From NCBI GenBank assembly GCA_964531285.1, contig CAZHDI010000078.1, positions 1 to 16,102 of the forward strand: 16,102 nt of DNA, read 5' to 3'. The notes under the pieces are model-generated. The model saw nothing but the letters and a program-made list of their open reading frames with translations. It did not search any database and had not been told where the DNA came from. Shown here one piece after another: positions 1 through 6,554 of this stretch; within the stretch, counting starts at the first letter, position 1, and each line of letters starts with the position of its first letter. Made by a program: the position numbers and the translations under genes. This DNA is from CAZHDI01 sp964531285 (lineage in GTDB: Bacteria > Pseudomonadota > Alphaproteobacteria > JAJFIK01).

Positions 1-437
1 GTGCGCGGGCTGGCCCGGTTGATCTCGTCGGCCATCAGGAGTAGGCAGAAGATCGGCCCCTTGATGAAGCGGAAGGCCCGTTTGCCGTCTTCGCCTTCTT
101 CCAGAACCTCCGAGCCCAGAATATCGCCGGGCATCAGGTCCGGTGTGAATTGAACGCGTTTATCGTCAAGGCCCAGCACCCGCGCCATGGTCTCGACGAG
201 CCGGGTCTTGGCGAGGCCCGGGACACCGACCAGCAGCGCGTGGCCGCCGGCCAGCACGGTGATGAGCGCCTGATCGATCACGGTTTCCTGGCCGAAAATG
301 ACGGTGGCGATCCCGTCACGGGCGGTCTGGATCTTGGCGCCCGCCGCCTCGATATCGGCGAGGAGCGCGGCAGGATCGGTGTCCGGCCCGGCGCTCGGGG
401 TCTGGTCCGCGGCGGAGGAAGCGTCGGCGAGGGGCAT
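1..437 (-). CDS. MoxR-family AAA+ ATPase, N-terminal part (runs off the window)
   Basis: The reverse strand encodes 145 residues from an ATG at 437 to the window edge with no stop. The Walker A motif GVPGLAKT is at residues 71-78 and the Walker B motif LLLMADE at about 132-138, followed by INRASPR; GPIF lies just before Walker B. This is the characteristic MoxR pattern. MoxR ATPases are cytoplasmic chaperone-like AAA+ proteins, usually acting with VWA-domain or DUF58 proteins encoded downstream, which would lie outside this window. The first 25 or so residues are a low-complexity Ala/Pro/Asp leader. The Shine-Dalgarno sequence is weak (GGGA about 10 bases upstream). It is transcribed divergently from the DUF1285 gene. 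Sensor and arginine-finger regions are not visible. The family call is secure; the target process is unknown. Confidence 0.93.
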   Translation of the reverse strand, partial: MPLADASSAADQTPSAGPDTDPAALLADIEAAGAKIQTARDGIATVIFGQETVIDQALITVLAGGHALLVGVPGLAKTRLVETMARVLGLDDKRVQFTPDLMPGDILGSEVLEEGEDGKRAFRFIKGPIFCLLLMADEINRASPR

Positions 438-652
438 GGCAGTGTCCCGTTGGCATGATGGGGCGCCGGCCGAGCCAGGGGGCGGTCGGCGCGGAAGCGG
501 CGAATCTGACGTCTAAATAAGTTTAACAGATGACGGCGCACGGGCGGGATTGGGTCGGCGGTCCGGTTTGGGAGCGGCCGTGCAAAGTGATATCCCTGTC
601 GCCAGCCGCGGGCTGGGGCCACACGGGCAAAGGCCAGGGAAGGAGACAGCCG
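438..652. promoter_or_regulatory. Divergent intergenic region between moxR-like gene and DUF1285 operon
   Basis: This 215-base gap must hold promoters for both directions. It contains a short AT-rich patch at about 514-531 in otherwise GC-rich DNA. On the plus strand a possible sigma-70 type pair is TTGGGA (568-573) and TATCCC (591-596) with exactly 17 bases between them, but the -10 element matches the consensus poorly. A good ribosome binding site, AGGAGA at 641-646, precedes the ATG at 653. No operator palindrome was seen. The promoter positions are guesses. Confidence 0.3.
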
Positions 653-1267
653 ATGAGCGATACCGGCGACAAAATCGACAAAGGCGATACAGGCGCGCGA
701 CCGGTGGTGCGGGGCATCGAGGATGCCGAAGCGGCCGCTCGGGCCGGTCTGCCCCCGGTGCATCTGTGGCATCCGCCGTTCCTGGGCCAGATCGATATGC
801 GCATCCGGCGCGACGGGGTGTGGGAATATCAAGGCTCGCCCATCGAACGCGACGCCATGGTGCGGCTGTTTTCGACCATTCTGCGCCGGGAGCCCGATGG
901 CAGCTATGTGCTTGTCACGCCGGTTGAAATGGTCGGCATCACGGTCGAGGACGCGCCCTTTGTCGCAGTCGCGGTCGATGTCGACGGTGTCGCCGCCGAA
1001 CAGACCCTGACCTTCCGCACCAATGTCGGCGACACGGTCGTCGCCGATGCCGACAATCCGTTGCGGCTGGTGATCGATCCGGCAACCGGCGAACCGCGGC
1101 CTTATGTCCATGTTCGCGCGGGGCTTGAAGCGCTGTTGTCTCGCCCGGTCTATTACGAGCTGGCGGAGTTGGCCACCGATCACGAAATTGCCGGGGTGAC
1201 CCATGTCGGTGTGTGGAGCGGCGGCACCTTTTTTCCCTTCGCGTCCTCGGAAGATTTGAGCCCGTGA
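653..1267 (+). CDS. DUF1285 family protein
   Basis: Predicted 204-residue cytoplasmic protein. The start is ATG 653 because it follows a strong AGGAGA site; the frame stays open upstream to 530 but those codons lack a ribosome site. Family hallmarks include PPVHLWHPPFLGQIDMRI near residues 36-53, the WEYQGSPIERDAMVRLF stretch, PVEMVGITVEDAPF, and a NVGDTVVAD segment later on. DUF1285 proteins are widespread in proteobacteria and have no established biochemical role. It is first in a coupled run with a NUDIX hydrolase, DUF6111 and cca; its stop TGA shares bases with the GTG start of the next gene, so the two are probably co-translated. The family call is confident; the function is unknown. Confidence 0.9.
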   Translation: MSDTGDKIDKGDTGARPVVRGIEDAEAAARAGLPPVHLWHPPFLGQIDMRIRRDGVWEYQGSPIERDAMVRLFSTILRREPDGSYVLVTPVEMVGITVEDAPFVAVAVDVDGVAAEQTLTFRTNVGDTVVADADNPLRLVIDPATGEPRPYVHVRAGLEALLSRPVYYELAELATDHEIAGVTHVGVWSGGTFFPFASSEDLSP

Positions 1268-1896
1268 GAGAAGACTTTCTGCGGTTGCTGGAGACCCGCC
1301 TCATTCCGCTGAGCGCGGAGGCCGATGTGGCCGCGCGCCCGCCCCATGCGACCGATTACGATCTCAATCCGCATCTGCCGCGCCCCCATCTGCCCGAGGA
1401 TAAGGTCCGCCACGCGGCGGTTCTGGTGCCGATCGTCGATTACGGTGACCATTTGAGCCTATTGCTGACCCTGCGGGCGGCGCATCTGAAGGCTCATGCC
1501 GATCAGGTGGCGTTTCCCGGCGGCCGGCTGGAGCCGGGCGAGACCCATGTGGATGCCGCCTTGCGCGAGGCCTTTGAGGAAATCGGCCTGGAGGCCGGGT
1601 TCATCGATGTGCGCGGTCTCCTTGATCCCTATGAGACGGTCAGCGGCTTTCGGGTGATCCCCGTGGTGGCGCTGGTGCGGCCGGGCTTTTCCCTGATCAT
1701 CGATCCGGGCGAGGTCGCCGAGGCGTTCGAGGTGCCGCTGGCCTTTCTGATGGACGGGGCGAATCACGAGATGCATGAGCGCGACTTTCGCGGCACGGCC
1801 CGGTCCTATTACGCCATTCCCTTCGACCGCCATTATATTTGGGGCGCCACGGCGGCCATGCTGGTCGCCTTTCACAGGAGGCTTTACAGCTCATGA
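1264..1896 (+). CDS. CoA pyrophosphatase-type NUDIX hydrolase
   Basis: Predicted 210 residues starting at GTG 1264, which overlaps the previous stop as GTGA; a GGAAG site lies about 10 bases upstream. An in-frame ATG at 1213 exists but lies deep inside the DUF1285 gene. A complete NUDIX box is present: G-RLEPG-E-THVDAAL-RE-AF-EE-IG-L, supplying the metal-binding glutamates. Just before it, LLTLRAAHLKAHADQVAFPG matches the signature of the NudL/YeaB-like CoA pyrophosphatase group, which splits coenzyme A (and related dinucleotides) to phosphopantetheine and 3',5'-ADP. Length is usual for the group. The gene ends in an ATGA overlap with the DUF6111 gene. The substrate is inferred from the family signature only. 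Confidence 0.9.
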   Translation: MREDFLRLLETRLIPLSAEADVAARPPHATDYDLNPHLPRPHLPEDKVRHAAVLVPIVDYGDHLSLLLTLRAAHLKAHADQVAFPGGRLEPGETHVDAALREAFEEIGLEAGFIDVRGLLDPYETVSGFRVIPVVALVRPGFSLIIDPGEVAEAFEVPLAFLMDGANHEMHERDFRGTARSYYAIPFDRHYIWGATAAMLVAFHRRLYSS

Positions 1897-2198
1897 TTCG
1901 TGTTCTGCTCGTCCGGGTCTTGATCTTTCTGCTGCCCTTTGCTCTGTACGCGGTCTATGCCAAGCTCGTGCTGCGCCGGCGGGTGCTCGACATCGAGACA
2001 TGGCGTGCCGCTCCCATGGTGACGCTGGTCGCCATCGGTTTTGCTCTTGTGGCGGCCAGTCTGTTTGCGCTCGCGCTGACATCCGGCTCCGATCCCGAAG
2101 GCCGATATGTGCCGGCCCATATGGAGGATGGAGAACTGGTTCCCGGGCGGATCGACTCCGATCCTGAGCCTCAGCCGGAGCGCCAGCCGGAACCATGA
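1893..2198 (+). CDS. DUF6111 family small membrane protein
   Basis: Predicted 101 residues from the ATG at 1893, which overlaps the preceding TGA (ATGA); an AGGAGG site is at 1875-1880. Two hydrophobic segments are clear: about residues 3-22 (IRVLLVRVLIFLLPFALYAV) and about 43-64 (VTLVAIGFALVAASLFALAL). Between them lies a short basic stretch (KLVLRRRVLD), and after them a hydrophilic tail that contains EGRYVPAHMEDGELVPG, the most family-like part, ending in a Pro/Glu/Arg-rich stretch. The architecture predicts an inner-membrane hairpin. No function is known for the family. Its place between the NUDIX gene and cca is familiar from other alphaproteobacteria, which supports the call. Confidence 0.8.
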   Translation: MIRVLLVRVLIFLLPFALYAVYAKLVLRRRVLDIETWRAAPMVTLVAIGFALVAASLFALALTSGSDPEGRYVPAHMEDGELVPGRIDSDPEPQPERQPEP

Positions 2199-2237
2199 GG
2201 CGGTATACCCCATTCGCCTGAGCATGAGGCCAGGGTC

Positions 2238-3503
2238 ATGACCGACACACCGTCATCTCAACAGCCGCTGGCGTCCGCCCGTTGGATCCGGGCGCATGCG
2301 ACGAAAACCGTTATGGCCGCGCTGGAAGACGGTGAACCGGGGTCCGCGGCGCGCTTTGTCGGCGGGTGCGTGCGTAATGCGCTTCTGGGCGCGCCGGTCG
2401 ATGACATCGATATCGCCACGGTGCTTGAGCCCCAAACGGTGATGGCGCGTCTGGAGGCCGCCGGATTGAAGGCGGTCCCGACCGGCCTTGATCATGGCAC
2501 GGTCACCGGCATTGCAAACGGCAAGCCGTTTGAAATCACCACGCTGCGCCGCGATGTGGATACCGACGGGCGTCATGCGAGCGTGGCGTTCACGGATGAC
2601 TGGGCCGAGGATGCGCGGCGGCGGGATTTTACCTTCAATGCTCTTTATGCCGATAGAGCCGGCGCGCTTTACGATCCGTTGGGGGGCTTGGCCGATCTTG
2701 ACGCTGGGCGGGTGCGGTTCATCGGCGATGCCCGGGCGCGCATCCGGGAAGATTATTTGCGCATTCTGCGCTTTTTCCGGATGCATGCCTGGTATGGCCG
2801 GGCGGACCTCGACCCTGTCGGGCTTGAGGCCATTGCGGCTGAGCGAGAGGGCCTGACGGGTCTGTCGGGCGAGCGGGTGCACAAGGAACTTCTGCGGCTT
2901 TTGGAAGCGGATGATCCCGTGCCGTCGGTTGCGGCCATGGCCGATATCGGCGTGCTGACGATCGTGCTCAAAGAGGCCGGACCGCTGGCGCCGCTGGCCG
3001 CGCTCGTGGCCTTGGAACGCGCCTTGATGCTGCCCGCGGACGGGCTGCGCCGGCTGGCTGCCCTGCTTTATGGCTATTCGCGCATGCCTCCCGGGCTGGG
3101 GGACCGGCTGCGCCTGTCCAATGCCCAGCGCAAGACGCTCGCGGGCCGTCTGGGGGCGGATTGGGACGCGATTGCGGGGGCGGACAAGGCCGCGCTCAAG
3201 GTCCTGCTCTATCGCTGCGGAGTGGACCGGTCGGCCGATCTGGCGCTCATCGCGGCGGCGGTTACGGGACGCGATGCGGATCATGTGGCCGATGCGCTCG
3301 ATGTCATGCGCACCTGGAGCGTGCCGGTGTTTCCGCTGACGGGCCGGGATGTGACCGGCGCCGGGGTCGAGAAGGGCCCGCGGGTGGGCCGGATCCTGGC
3401 GCGGCTGGAAGACGAGTGGATCGCGGGCGGCTTCAAGGCCGACCGGGCGGCGCTGGAAACCCGTCTCAAGGCGCTGGCTGGCGAGGGGTTTGGACAGGCC
3501 TGA
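2238..3503 (+). CDS. cca: CCA tRNA nucleotidyltransferase
   Basis: Predicted 421 residues. The ATG at 2238 follows GAGG at 2226-2229. The enzyme adds or repairs the 3' CCA end of tRNAs without a template (class II nucleotidyltransferase, related to poly(A) polymerase). Visible motifs: FVGGCVRNALLG at residues 40-51, the metal-binding pair D56 and D58 in VDDIDIAT, RRDFTFNALY at 128-137, and the EDYLRILRFFR helix at 171-181, all typical of the catalytic head. The C-terminal half is helical and tRNA-binding. No HD phosphohydrolase motif is evident, unlike E. coli Cca. Length is normal. It closes the DUF1285-NUDIX-DUF6111 run after a 39-base gap. Substrate specificity (full CCA versus partial addition) cannot be told from sequence, but no second such gene is visible here. 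Confidence 0.95.
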   Translation: MTDTPSSQQPLASARWIRAHATKTVMAALEDGEPGSAARFVGGCVRNALLGAPVDDIDIATVLEPQTVMARLEAAGLKAVPTGLDHGTVTGIANGKPFEITTLRRDVDTDGRHASVAFTDDWAEDARRRDFTFNALYADRAGALYDPLGGLADLDAGRVRFIGDARARIREDYLRILRFFRMHAWYGRADLDPVGLEAIAAEREGLTGLSGERVHKELLRLLEADDPVPSVAAMADIGVLTIVLKEAGPLAPLAALVALERALMLPADGLRRLAALLYGYSRMPPGLGDRLRLSNAQRKTLAGRLGADWDAIAGADKAALKVLLYRCGVDRSADLALIAAAVTGRDADHVADALDVMRTWSVPVFPLTGRDVTGAGVEKGPRVGRILARLEDEWIAGGFKADRAALETRLKALAGEGFGQA

Positions 3504-3519
3504 GAGGCTATGGTAGAAA
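3491..3519 (+). promoter_or_regulatory. Candidate vapBC promoter
   Basis: A -35-like TGGACA (3491-3496, five of six matches to TTGACA) and a -10-like TAGAAA (3514-3519, four of six to TATAAT) are separated by 17 bases. The element starts inside the last codons of cca and would give vapBC its own transcript. The -10 lies inside the palindrome at 3511-3537. Found by eye; no start-site data. Confidence 0.4.
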
Positions 3520-3537
3520 ATGAGTGACTTTCTACCA
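3511..3537. promoter_or_regulatory. Palindromic operator candidate for VapB/VapBC
   Basis: A perfect 9-bp inverted repeat, TGGTAGAAA (3511-3519) and TTTCTACCA (3529-3537), is separated by 9 bases and sits directly before the vapB ribosome site (AGGAG, 3537-3541). VapB-type antitoxins with ribbon-helix-helix folds bind such palindromes, alone or with VapC, and repress their own operon. Overlap with the candidate -10 element fits repression by blocking polymerase. The spacer also keeps some central symmetry. As RNA it could form a hairpin, but there is no following T-run, so it is not a terminator. Confidence 0.65.
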
Positions 3538-3548
3538 GGAGTACGGCC

Positions 3549-3794
3549 ATGGGCCTCAACATCAAAAATCCCGAAGCGCATGAACTGGCGCAGAAGCTTG
3601 CGGACATGACCGGCGAGAGCCTGACCGAAACGGTGATCCAGGCCCTGCGCGCGCGCCTCGCCGAGGAGGAAAAAAGGCGGGGTGTCGAAGAGCGGGTCGC
3701 GGAGATCAAAGCTCTCGTTGCCCAGATTCCGCCCGGTAGTTTTGGGGACTCGTCCTGCGACGATCTTTATGACGAAGATGGCCTGCCCAAGTGA
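3549..3794 (+). CDS. vapB: VapB-family antitoxin
   Basis: Predicted 81 residues; ATG 3549 is preceded by AGGAG with 7 bases spacing. The N-terminal 45 residues (starting MGLNIKNPEAHELAQKLA and then TGESLTETVIQALRARL) fit the ribbon-helix-helix DNA-binding domain of the Rv0623-type VapB/PSK antitoxins. The Glu/Arg-rich middle and acidic C-terminus (SSCDDLYDEDGLPK) would wrap around and inhibit the toxin. The stop is interlocked with the VapC start (GTGA), so antitoxin and toxin are coupled in translation. Expected role: neutralise VapC and autoregulate through the palindrome just upstream. The pair is inserted between cca and the convergent hemF, so it may be a later arrival among housekeeping genes. 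Confidence 0.88.
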   Translation: MGLNIKNPEAHELAQKLADMTGESLTETVIQALRARLAEEEKRRGVEERVAEIKALVAQIPPGSFGDSSCDDLYDEDGLPK

Positions 3795-4186
3795 TCGTCG
3801 ATGCCTCAGCCGTTATTGCCATCGTCAATCGGGAGCCCGAGCAAGATGCCTTCGCTGAGGCCATTGCCAGGGATGCCGAGCCTCGGATCTCCGCGGCAAA
3901 CTGGCTTGAGGTCATGATTTGGCTGGCCCGCGCCACCGATACAAGGGTCCGCAAAAACGGCGAACTGGTCGTCGACAAGCTTGCCCTGACCATCGAGCCG
4001 GTATCGGTCGAGCAGGTGCGGCTGGCCCGGGAGGCTTACCGCACCTACGGCAAGGGCTCGGGCCATCGGGCGGGACTGAATTTCGGCGATTGTTTCGCCT
4101 ACGCCCTGGCCAAGACCTTCGGTGAACCGATCCTGTTCAAGGGCGATAACTTCGCCAGGACCGATCTGAAACCGGCGCGCGTCTGA
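3791..4186 (+). CDS. vapC: VapC-family PIN-domain ribonuclease toxin
   Basis: Predicted 131 residues starting at GTG 3791, overlapping the vapB stop by 4 bases. All four conserved PIN acidic positions are present: D4 (IVDASA), E40 (ANWLEV), D100 (NFGDCFAYALAK) and D119 (FKGDNF). This argues for an intact Mg2+-dependent endoribonuclease. VapC toxins usually cut a specific RNA such as initiator tRNA or the sarcin-ricin loop of 23S rRNA; the target here cannot be inferred. The closing FKGDNFARTDLKPA pattern is typical of the VapC group paired with Rv0623-like VapB. Its 3' end faces hemF with 32 bases between; no clear terminator is seen there. Confidence 0.9.
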   Translation: MIVDASAVIAIVNREPEQDAFAEAIARDAEPRISAANWLEVMIWLARATDTRVRKNGELVVDKLALTIEPVSVEQVRLAREAYRTYGKGSGHRAGLNFGDCFAYALAKTFGEPILFKGDNFARTDLKPARV

Positions 4187-4218
4187 TCCCAGGGCCAACC
4201 CGATCCGGGCACACTCTA

Positions 4219-5253
4219 TCAGGGCCAGGCGACATCGGGCGGCAGCGACATCAGGATCGCTTCGGTATGACCGCCGGTCTTGATGCCGAACTGGGTCCCA
4301 CGATCCCAGAGCAGGTTGAACTCCACATACCGGCCGCGCCGCATGCGTTGTTCCTCGCGTTCCTCATCGGTCCATGGCTCGTTCATCTGGCGCCGCGCAA
4401 TGTCGGCATAGATGTCGAGGAAAGCCAGGCCGACCGCCTGGGTGAAGGCGAAATCCGCCTCCCAGTCGCCGTCCAGATGATCGTAGAAAATGCCGCCGAT
4501 GCCGCGCGGCTCGTTACGGTGCTTCAGGAAGAAGTACTCGTCGCACCAGGCCTTGAAGCGCGCGTGATAGTCGTCGCCATGGGCATCGCAGCAAGCCTTC
4601 ATGGCCTTATGGAAGTCCTTGGCGTTCTTGTGACTCTGTTTGCGCTGGCTGTTCAGCATCGGCGTCAGATCCGCCCCGCCGCCGAACCAGGCCTTGGTGG
4701 TCACGATATGGCGCGTGTTCATGTGGACCGTGGGCACACGCGGCGACCGCGGATGGATGACCAGCGACACCCCGCTCGCCCAAAAGCGCGGATCCTTGGC
4801 GGCCCCGTTCACCTGGCTGGCGAAATCCGGGCTGAAGCTGCCGTGCACGGTGGAGATATTCACCCCGGCCTTTTCGAAGACCCGGCCACGCATCACCGAC
4901 ATGGTGCCGCCGCCGCCACCGGCGCCGGATTCGCCGTCCGCGGCCGGGCGCTGCCATTTCTTGCGCTTGAATTTGCCCGGCGCCATATCGCCCCCGGCCA
5001 TGGTGCCATCGAGTTCGGTCTCGATGCGTTCCATCTCCTTGCAGATGCGGTTGCGCAGCTCTTCGAACCACGCGCTCGCCCGCGCCTTGCGCTCCTCGAC
5101 CAGGGCCTCCGGCGCGCCTGATTTTTTCGCGCGCCCCGTCGCGCGCCCCGTCGCGCGTCCCGTCGCGCGTCCGGCGGTTTTGGCCGCGGCCTTGGGTTTG
5201 GCGGCGGCCGCCGAGCGGGCGGTGCGGCGGGGGCGGGCGGCGGTATCGCTCAT
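4219..5253 (-). CDS. hemF: Oxygen-dependent coproporphyrinogen III oxidase with N-terminal extension
   Basis: Predicted 344 residues from ATG 5253 (AAAGGA about 9 bases upstream). The enzyme performs the aerobic decarboxylation of coproporphyrinogen III to protoporphyrinogen IX in heme synthesis. Motifs: GGGTMSVMRGRVFEKAGVN (about 115-133), NISTVHGSFS, the histidines of SLVIHPRSPRVPTVHMNTRH, and KAWFGGGADLTP, all signature HemF. The core begins near residue 48 (PEALVEERKARASAWFEEL). The first 47 or so residues are extra: Ala/Lys/Arg-rich with TGRA repeated, encoded by a 12-bp tandem repeat. No better internal start is visible, so the extension is probably translated. The gene lies 14 bases downstream of trmL, likely one transcript. 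Heme made here feeds the bc1 cytochromes encoded nearby. Confidence 0.96.
   Translation of the reverse strand: MSDTAARPRRTARSAAAAKPKAAAKTAGRATGRATGRATGRAKKSGAPEALVEERKARASAWFEELRNRICKEMERIETELDGTMAGGDMAPGKFKRKKWQRPAADGESGAGGGGGTMSVMRGRVFEKAGVNISTVHGSFSPDFASQVNGAAKDPRFWASGVSLVIHPRSPRVPTVHMNTRHIVTTKAWFGGGADLTPMLNSQRKQSHKNAKDFHKAMKACCDAHGDDYHARFKAWCDEYFFLKHRNEPRGIGGIFYDHLDGDWEADFAFTQAVGLAFLDIYADIARRQMNEPWTDEEREEQRMRRGRYVEFNLLWDRGTQFGIKTGGHTEAILMSLPPDVAWP
5129..5176. repeat. 12-bp tandem repeat within the 5' end of hemF
   Basis: Plus-strand units are GCGCGCCCCGTC (5129-5140), the same again (5141-5152), GCGCGTCCCGTC (5153-5164), then a diverged fourth copy (5165-5176). Because 12 is a multiple of three, the repeat encodes T-G-R-A units in HemF and copy changes keep the frame. 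It lies in the non-conserved N-terminal extension. Confidence 0.85.
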
Positions 5254-5267
5254 GGGCCAGGGTCCTT

Positions 5268-5762
5268 TTATGTCTGCGGGGCGGTGTCTTCCGGGATGGT
5301 CTCCAGGGTGTCGATGATGCCGGTTTGCCGCAAGGCCTCGCTGAGCGCAATGGCACCGGCCACCGCAACATTCAAGGAGCGCAGGCCGGCGCGCATGGGA
5401 ATCCGTATCCGAGCATCGGCGGCGTCATGGATCTCTGGCGGCAGCCCCGCGCTCTCGCGCCCCAGCATCAGCGTGTCGGCGGCTGAGAAGGAGAACCGGT
5501 AGAGCGAGGTCTCCGCCTGCGTTGTCAGCGCCACAAGCCGTCCGCCCGCCATCCGGTGCGCCGCTTGGAAGCTGTCCCACCCGCTGTGGCGCGCGATCAC
5601 GGCTTGCGGCAGATAGTCCATGCCGGCCCGGCGCAAGGCTTTTTGCGAGAACGGGAAGCCGCACGGCTCGATAATGTCCACACCGACGCCGAAACAGGCG
5701 GCGAGGCGCAGAATCGTGCCTGTATTCTGCGGAATGTCGGGTTGGTAAAGGGCAAGGCGCAT
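5268..5762 (-). CDS. trmL: tRNA (cytidine(34)-2'-O)-methyltransferase
   Basis: Predicted 164 residues using ATG 5762; the frame is open upstream to 5810, but family members begin with M-LALYQPDIPQNTG, as here at residue 1. It is a SPOUT-fold methyltransferase that modifies the wobble base of tRNA-Leu isoacceptors using SAM. SAM-knot motifs: LMLGRESAGLP (98-108), IRIPMRAGLRSLNVAVAGAI (119-138); RNA-side motif IPQNTGTILRL (10-20). Length is slightly above the E. coli protein because of an acidic C-terminal tail. It is the first gene of a trmL-hemF pair and diverges from petA. The ribosome site is weak (GGA about 9 bases upstream), so the start is less certain than the identity. Confidence 0.93.
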   Translation of the reverse strand: MRLALYQPDIPQNTGTILRLAACFGVGVDIIEPCGFPFSQKALRRAGMDYLPQAVIARHSGWDSFQAAHRMAGGRLVALTTQAETSLYRFSFSAADTLMLGRESAGLPPEIHDAADARIRIPMRAGLRSLNVAVAGAIALSEALRQTGIIDTLETIPEDTAPQT

Positions 5763-6024
5763 GGGGATCCAGCGGCGTTTCGTGGCGGTGAAACCGTAGT
5801 CTTGCGGCAACCTGGCACTAGCTTAGGACATGCGCCGGCTTTATGGATATCGCGCCAGGGCGATCAGAGGCCGGTGCGCCGTTGCAGGCTCAGTGCCGGA
5901 AAATGACGGGTCGGCGCGGTAACATGATTGGCCCATAAGGGGCGATAGGGGTATGGTCCGGCCAGTTTGCGGGTCCGCCGGAACCGTAGCGATTGGTTTT
6001 CGACACAGAATGGCGAGGTTAGAC
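5763..6024. promoter_or_regulatory. Divergent intergenic region trmL / petABC
   Basis: This 262-base region separates divergent genes, so it should contain promoters for both the trmL-hemF and petABC transcripts. On the plus strand a weak pair, TTGGCC (5928-5933) and TATGGT (5952-5957) with 18 bases between, is a possible petA promoter with a leader of about 65 bases. Nothing convincing is seen for trmL. No riboswitch, operator palindrome or small gene is evident. An in-frame ATG at 5953 extends the petA frame but has no family support. Confidence 0.35.
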
Positions 6025-6549
6025 GTGTCCTCGGTATCGGAAGAAACGCCTACACGGCGCGATTTTATTTATGTGGCCACGGCGGCCTTCGGCGCCATCG
6101 GTGCTGCTCACCTGGCCTGGCCGTTCATTGATCAGATGAACCCGTCGGCGGCGGTTCGGGCATTGGCGACGATCGATGTCGATCTGTCCGCGATCCCGGA
6201 AGGCCAGCAGGTCAAACTGCTCTGGCAAGGCAAGCCGGTCTTTGTGCGGCACCGGACGCAGGGTGAAATCTCCGCGGCGGTGGCTGACGACGATGCCTCC
6301 ATGCCGGATCCGGCAAGCGATGAGACCCGGCACAAAGAGGGGCGTCCCGAATGGCTGGTGATGATCGGGATTTGCACCCATCTGGGCTGTGTGCCGCTCG
6401 GCGAGGCCGGCGATTTTTCGGGCTGGTTCTGCCCCTGCCACGGCTCCCACTACGACACCTCGGGGCGTATCCGCAAAGGTCCGGCACCGACCAACCTTGA
6501 GATCCCGCCTTACGTGTTTGAATCCGACACCTCGATCAAGATTGGGTAA
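6025..6549 (+). CDS. petA: Ubiquinol-cytochrome c reductase, Rieske iron-sulfur subunit
   Basis: Predicted 174 residues from GTG 6025, chosen because GAGG (6015-6018) is 6 bases upstream and the product then begins like known bacterial Rieske proteins, with the twin-arginine motif RRDF at 11-14. In-frame ATGs at 5953 and 6010 lie upstream. A single membrane anchor spans about 17-36. The [2Fe-2S] ligands are C117 and H119 (CTHLGC) and C136... H139 (CPCHGSHYD), with C122 and C138 placed for the stabilising disulfide. The twin-arginine anchor is expected to be moved across the membrane by Tat after cluster insertion. It transfers electrons from ubiquinol at the Qo site to cytochrome c1. First gene of petABC; petB begins 5 bases after its stop. 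Confidence 0.96.
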   Translation: MSSVSEETPTRRDFIYVATAAFGAIGAAHLAWPFIDQMNPSAAVRALATIDVDLSAIPEGQQVKLLWQGKPVFVRHRTQGEISAAVADDDASMPDPASDETRHKEGRPEWLVMIGICTHLGCVPLGEAGDFSGWFCPCHGSHYDTSGRIRKGPAPTNLEIPPYVFESDTSIKIG

Positions 6550-6554
6550 GTTCC

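Noticed and set aside
2253..3581. A 442-codon open frame on the minus strand opposite cca
   Set aside because: Same composition bias, no domain, no ribosome site, fully overlapped by a well-supported gene.
4187..4218. Terminator between convergent vapC and hemF
   Set aside because: Only a 4-bp CCCG/CGGG stem is present and there is no T-run on either strand.
5953..6024. Upstream ATG starts for petA (5953, 6010)
   Set aside because: They put 24 or 5 extra residues before the usual short leader ahead of the twin-arginine motif and lack a better ribosome site than GTG 6025.
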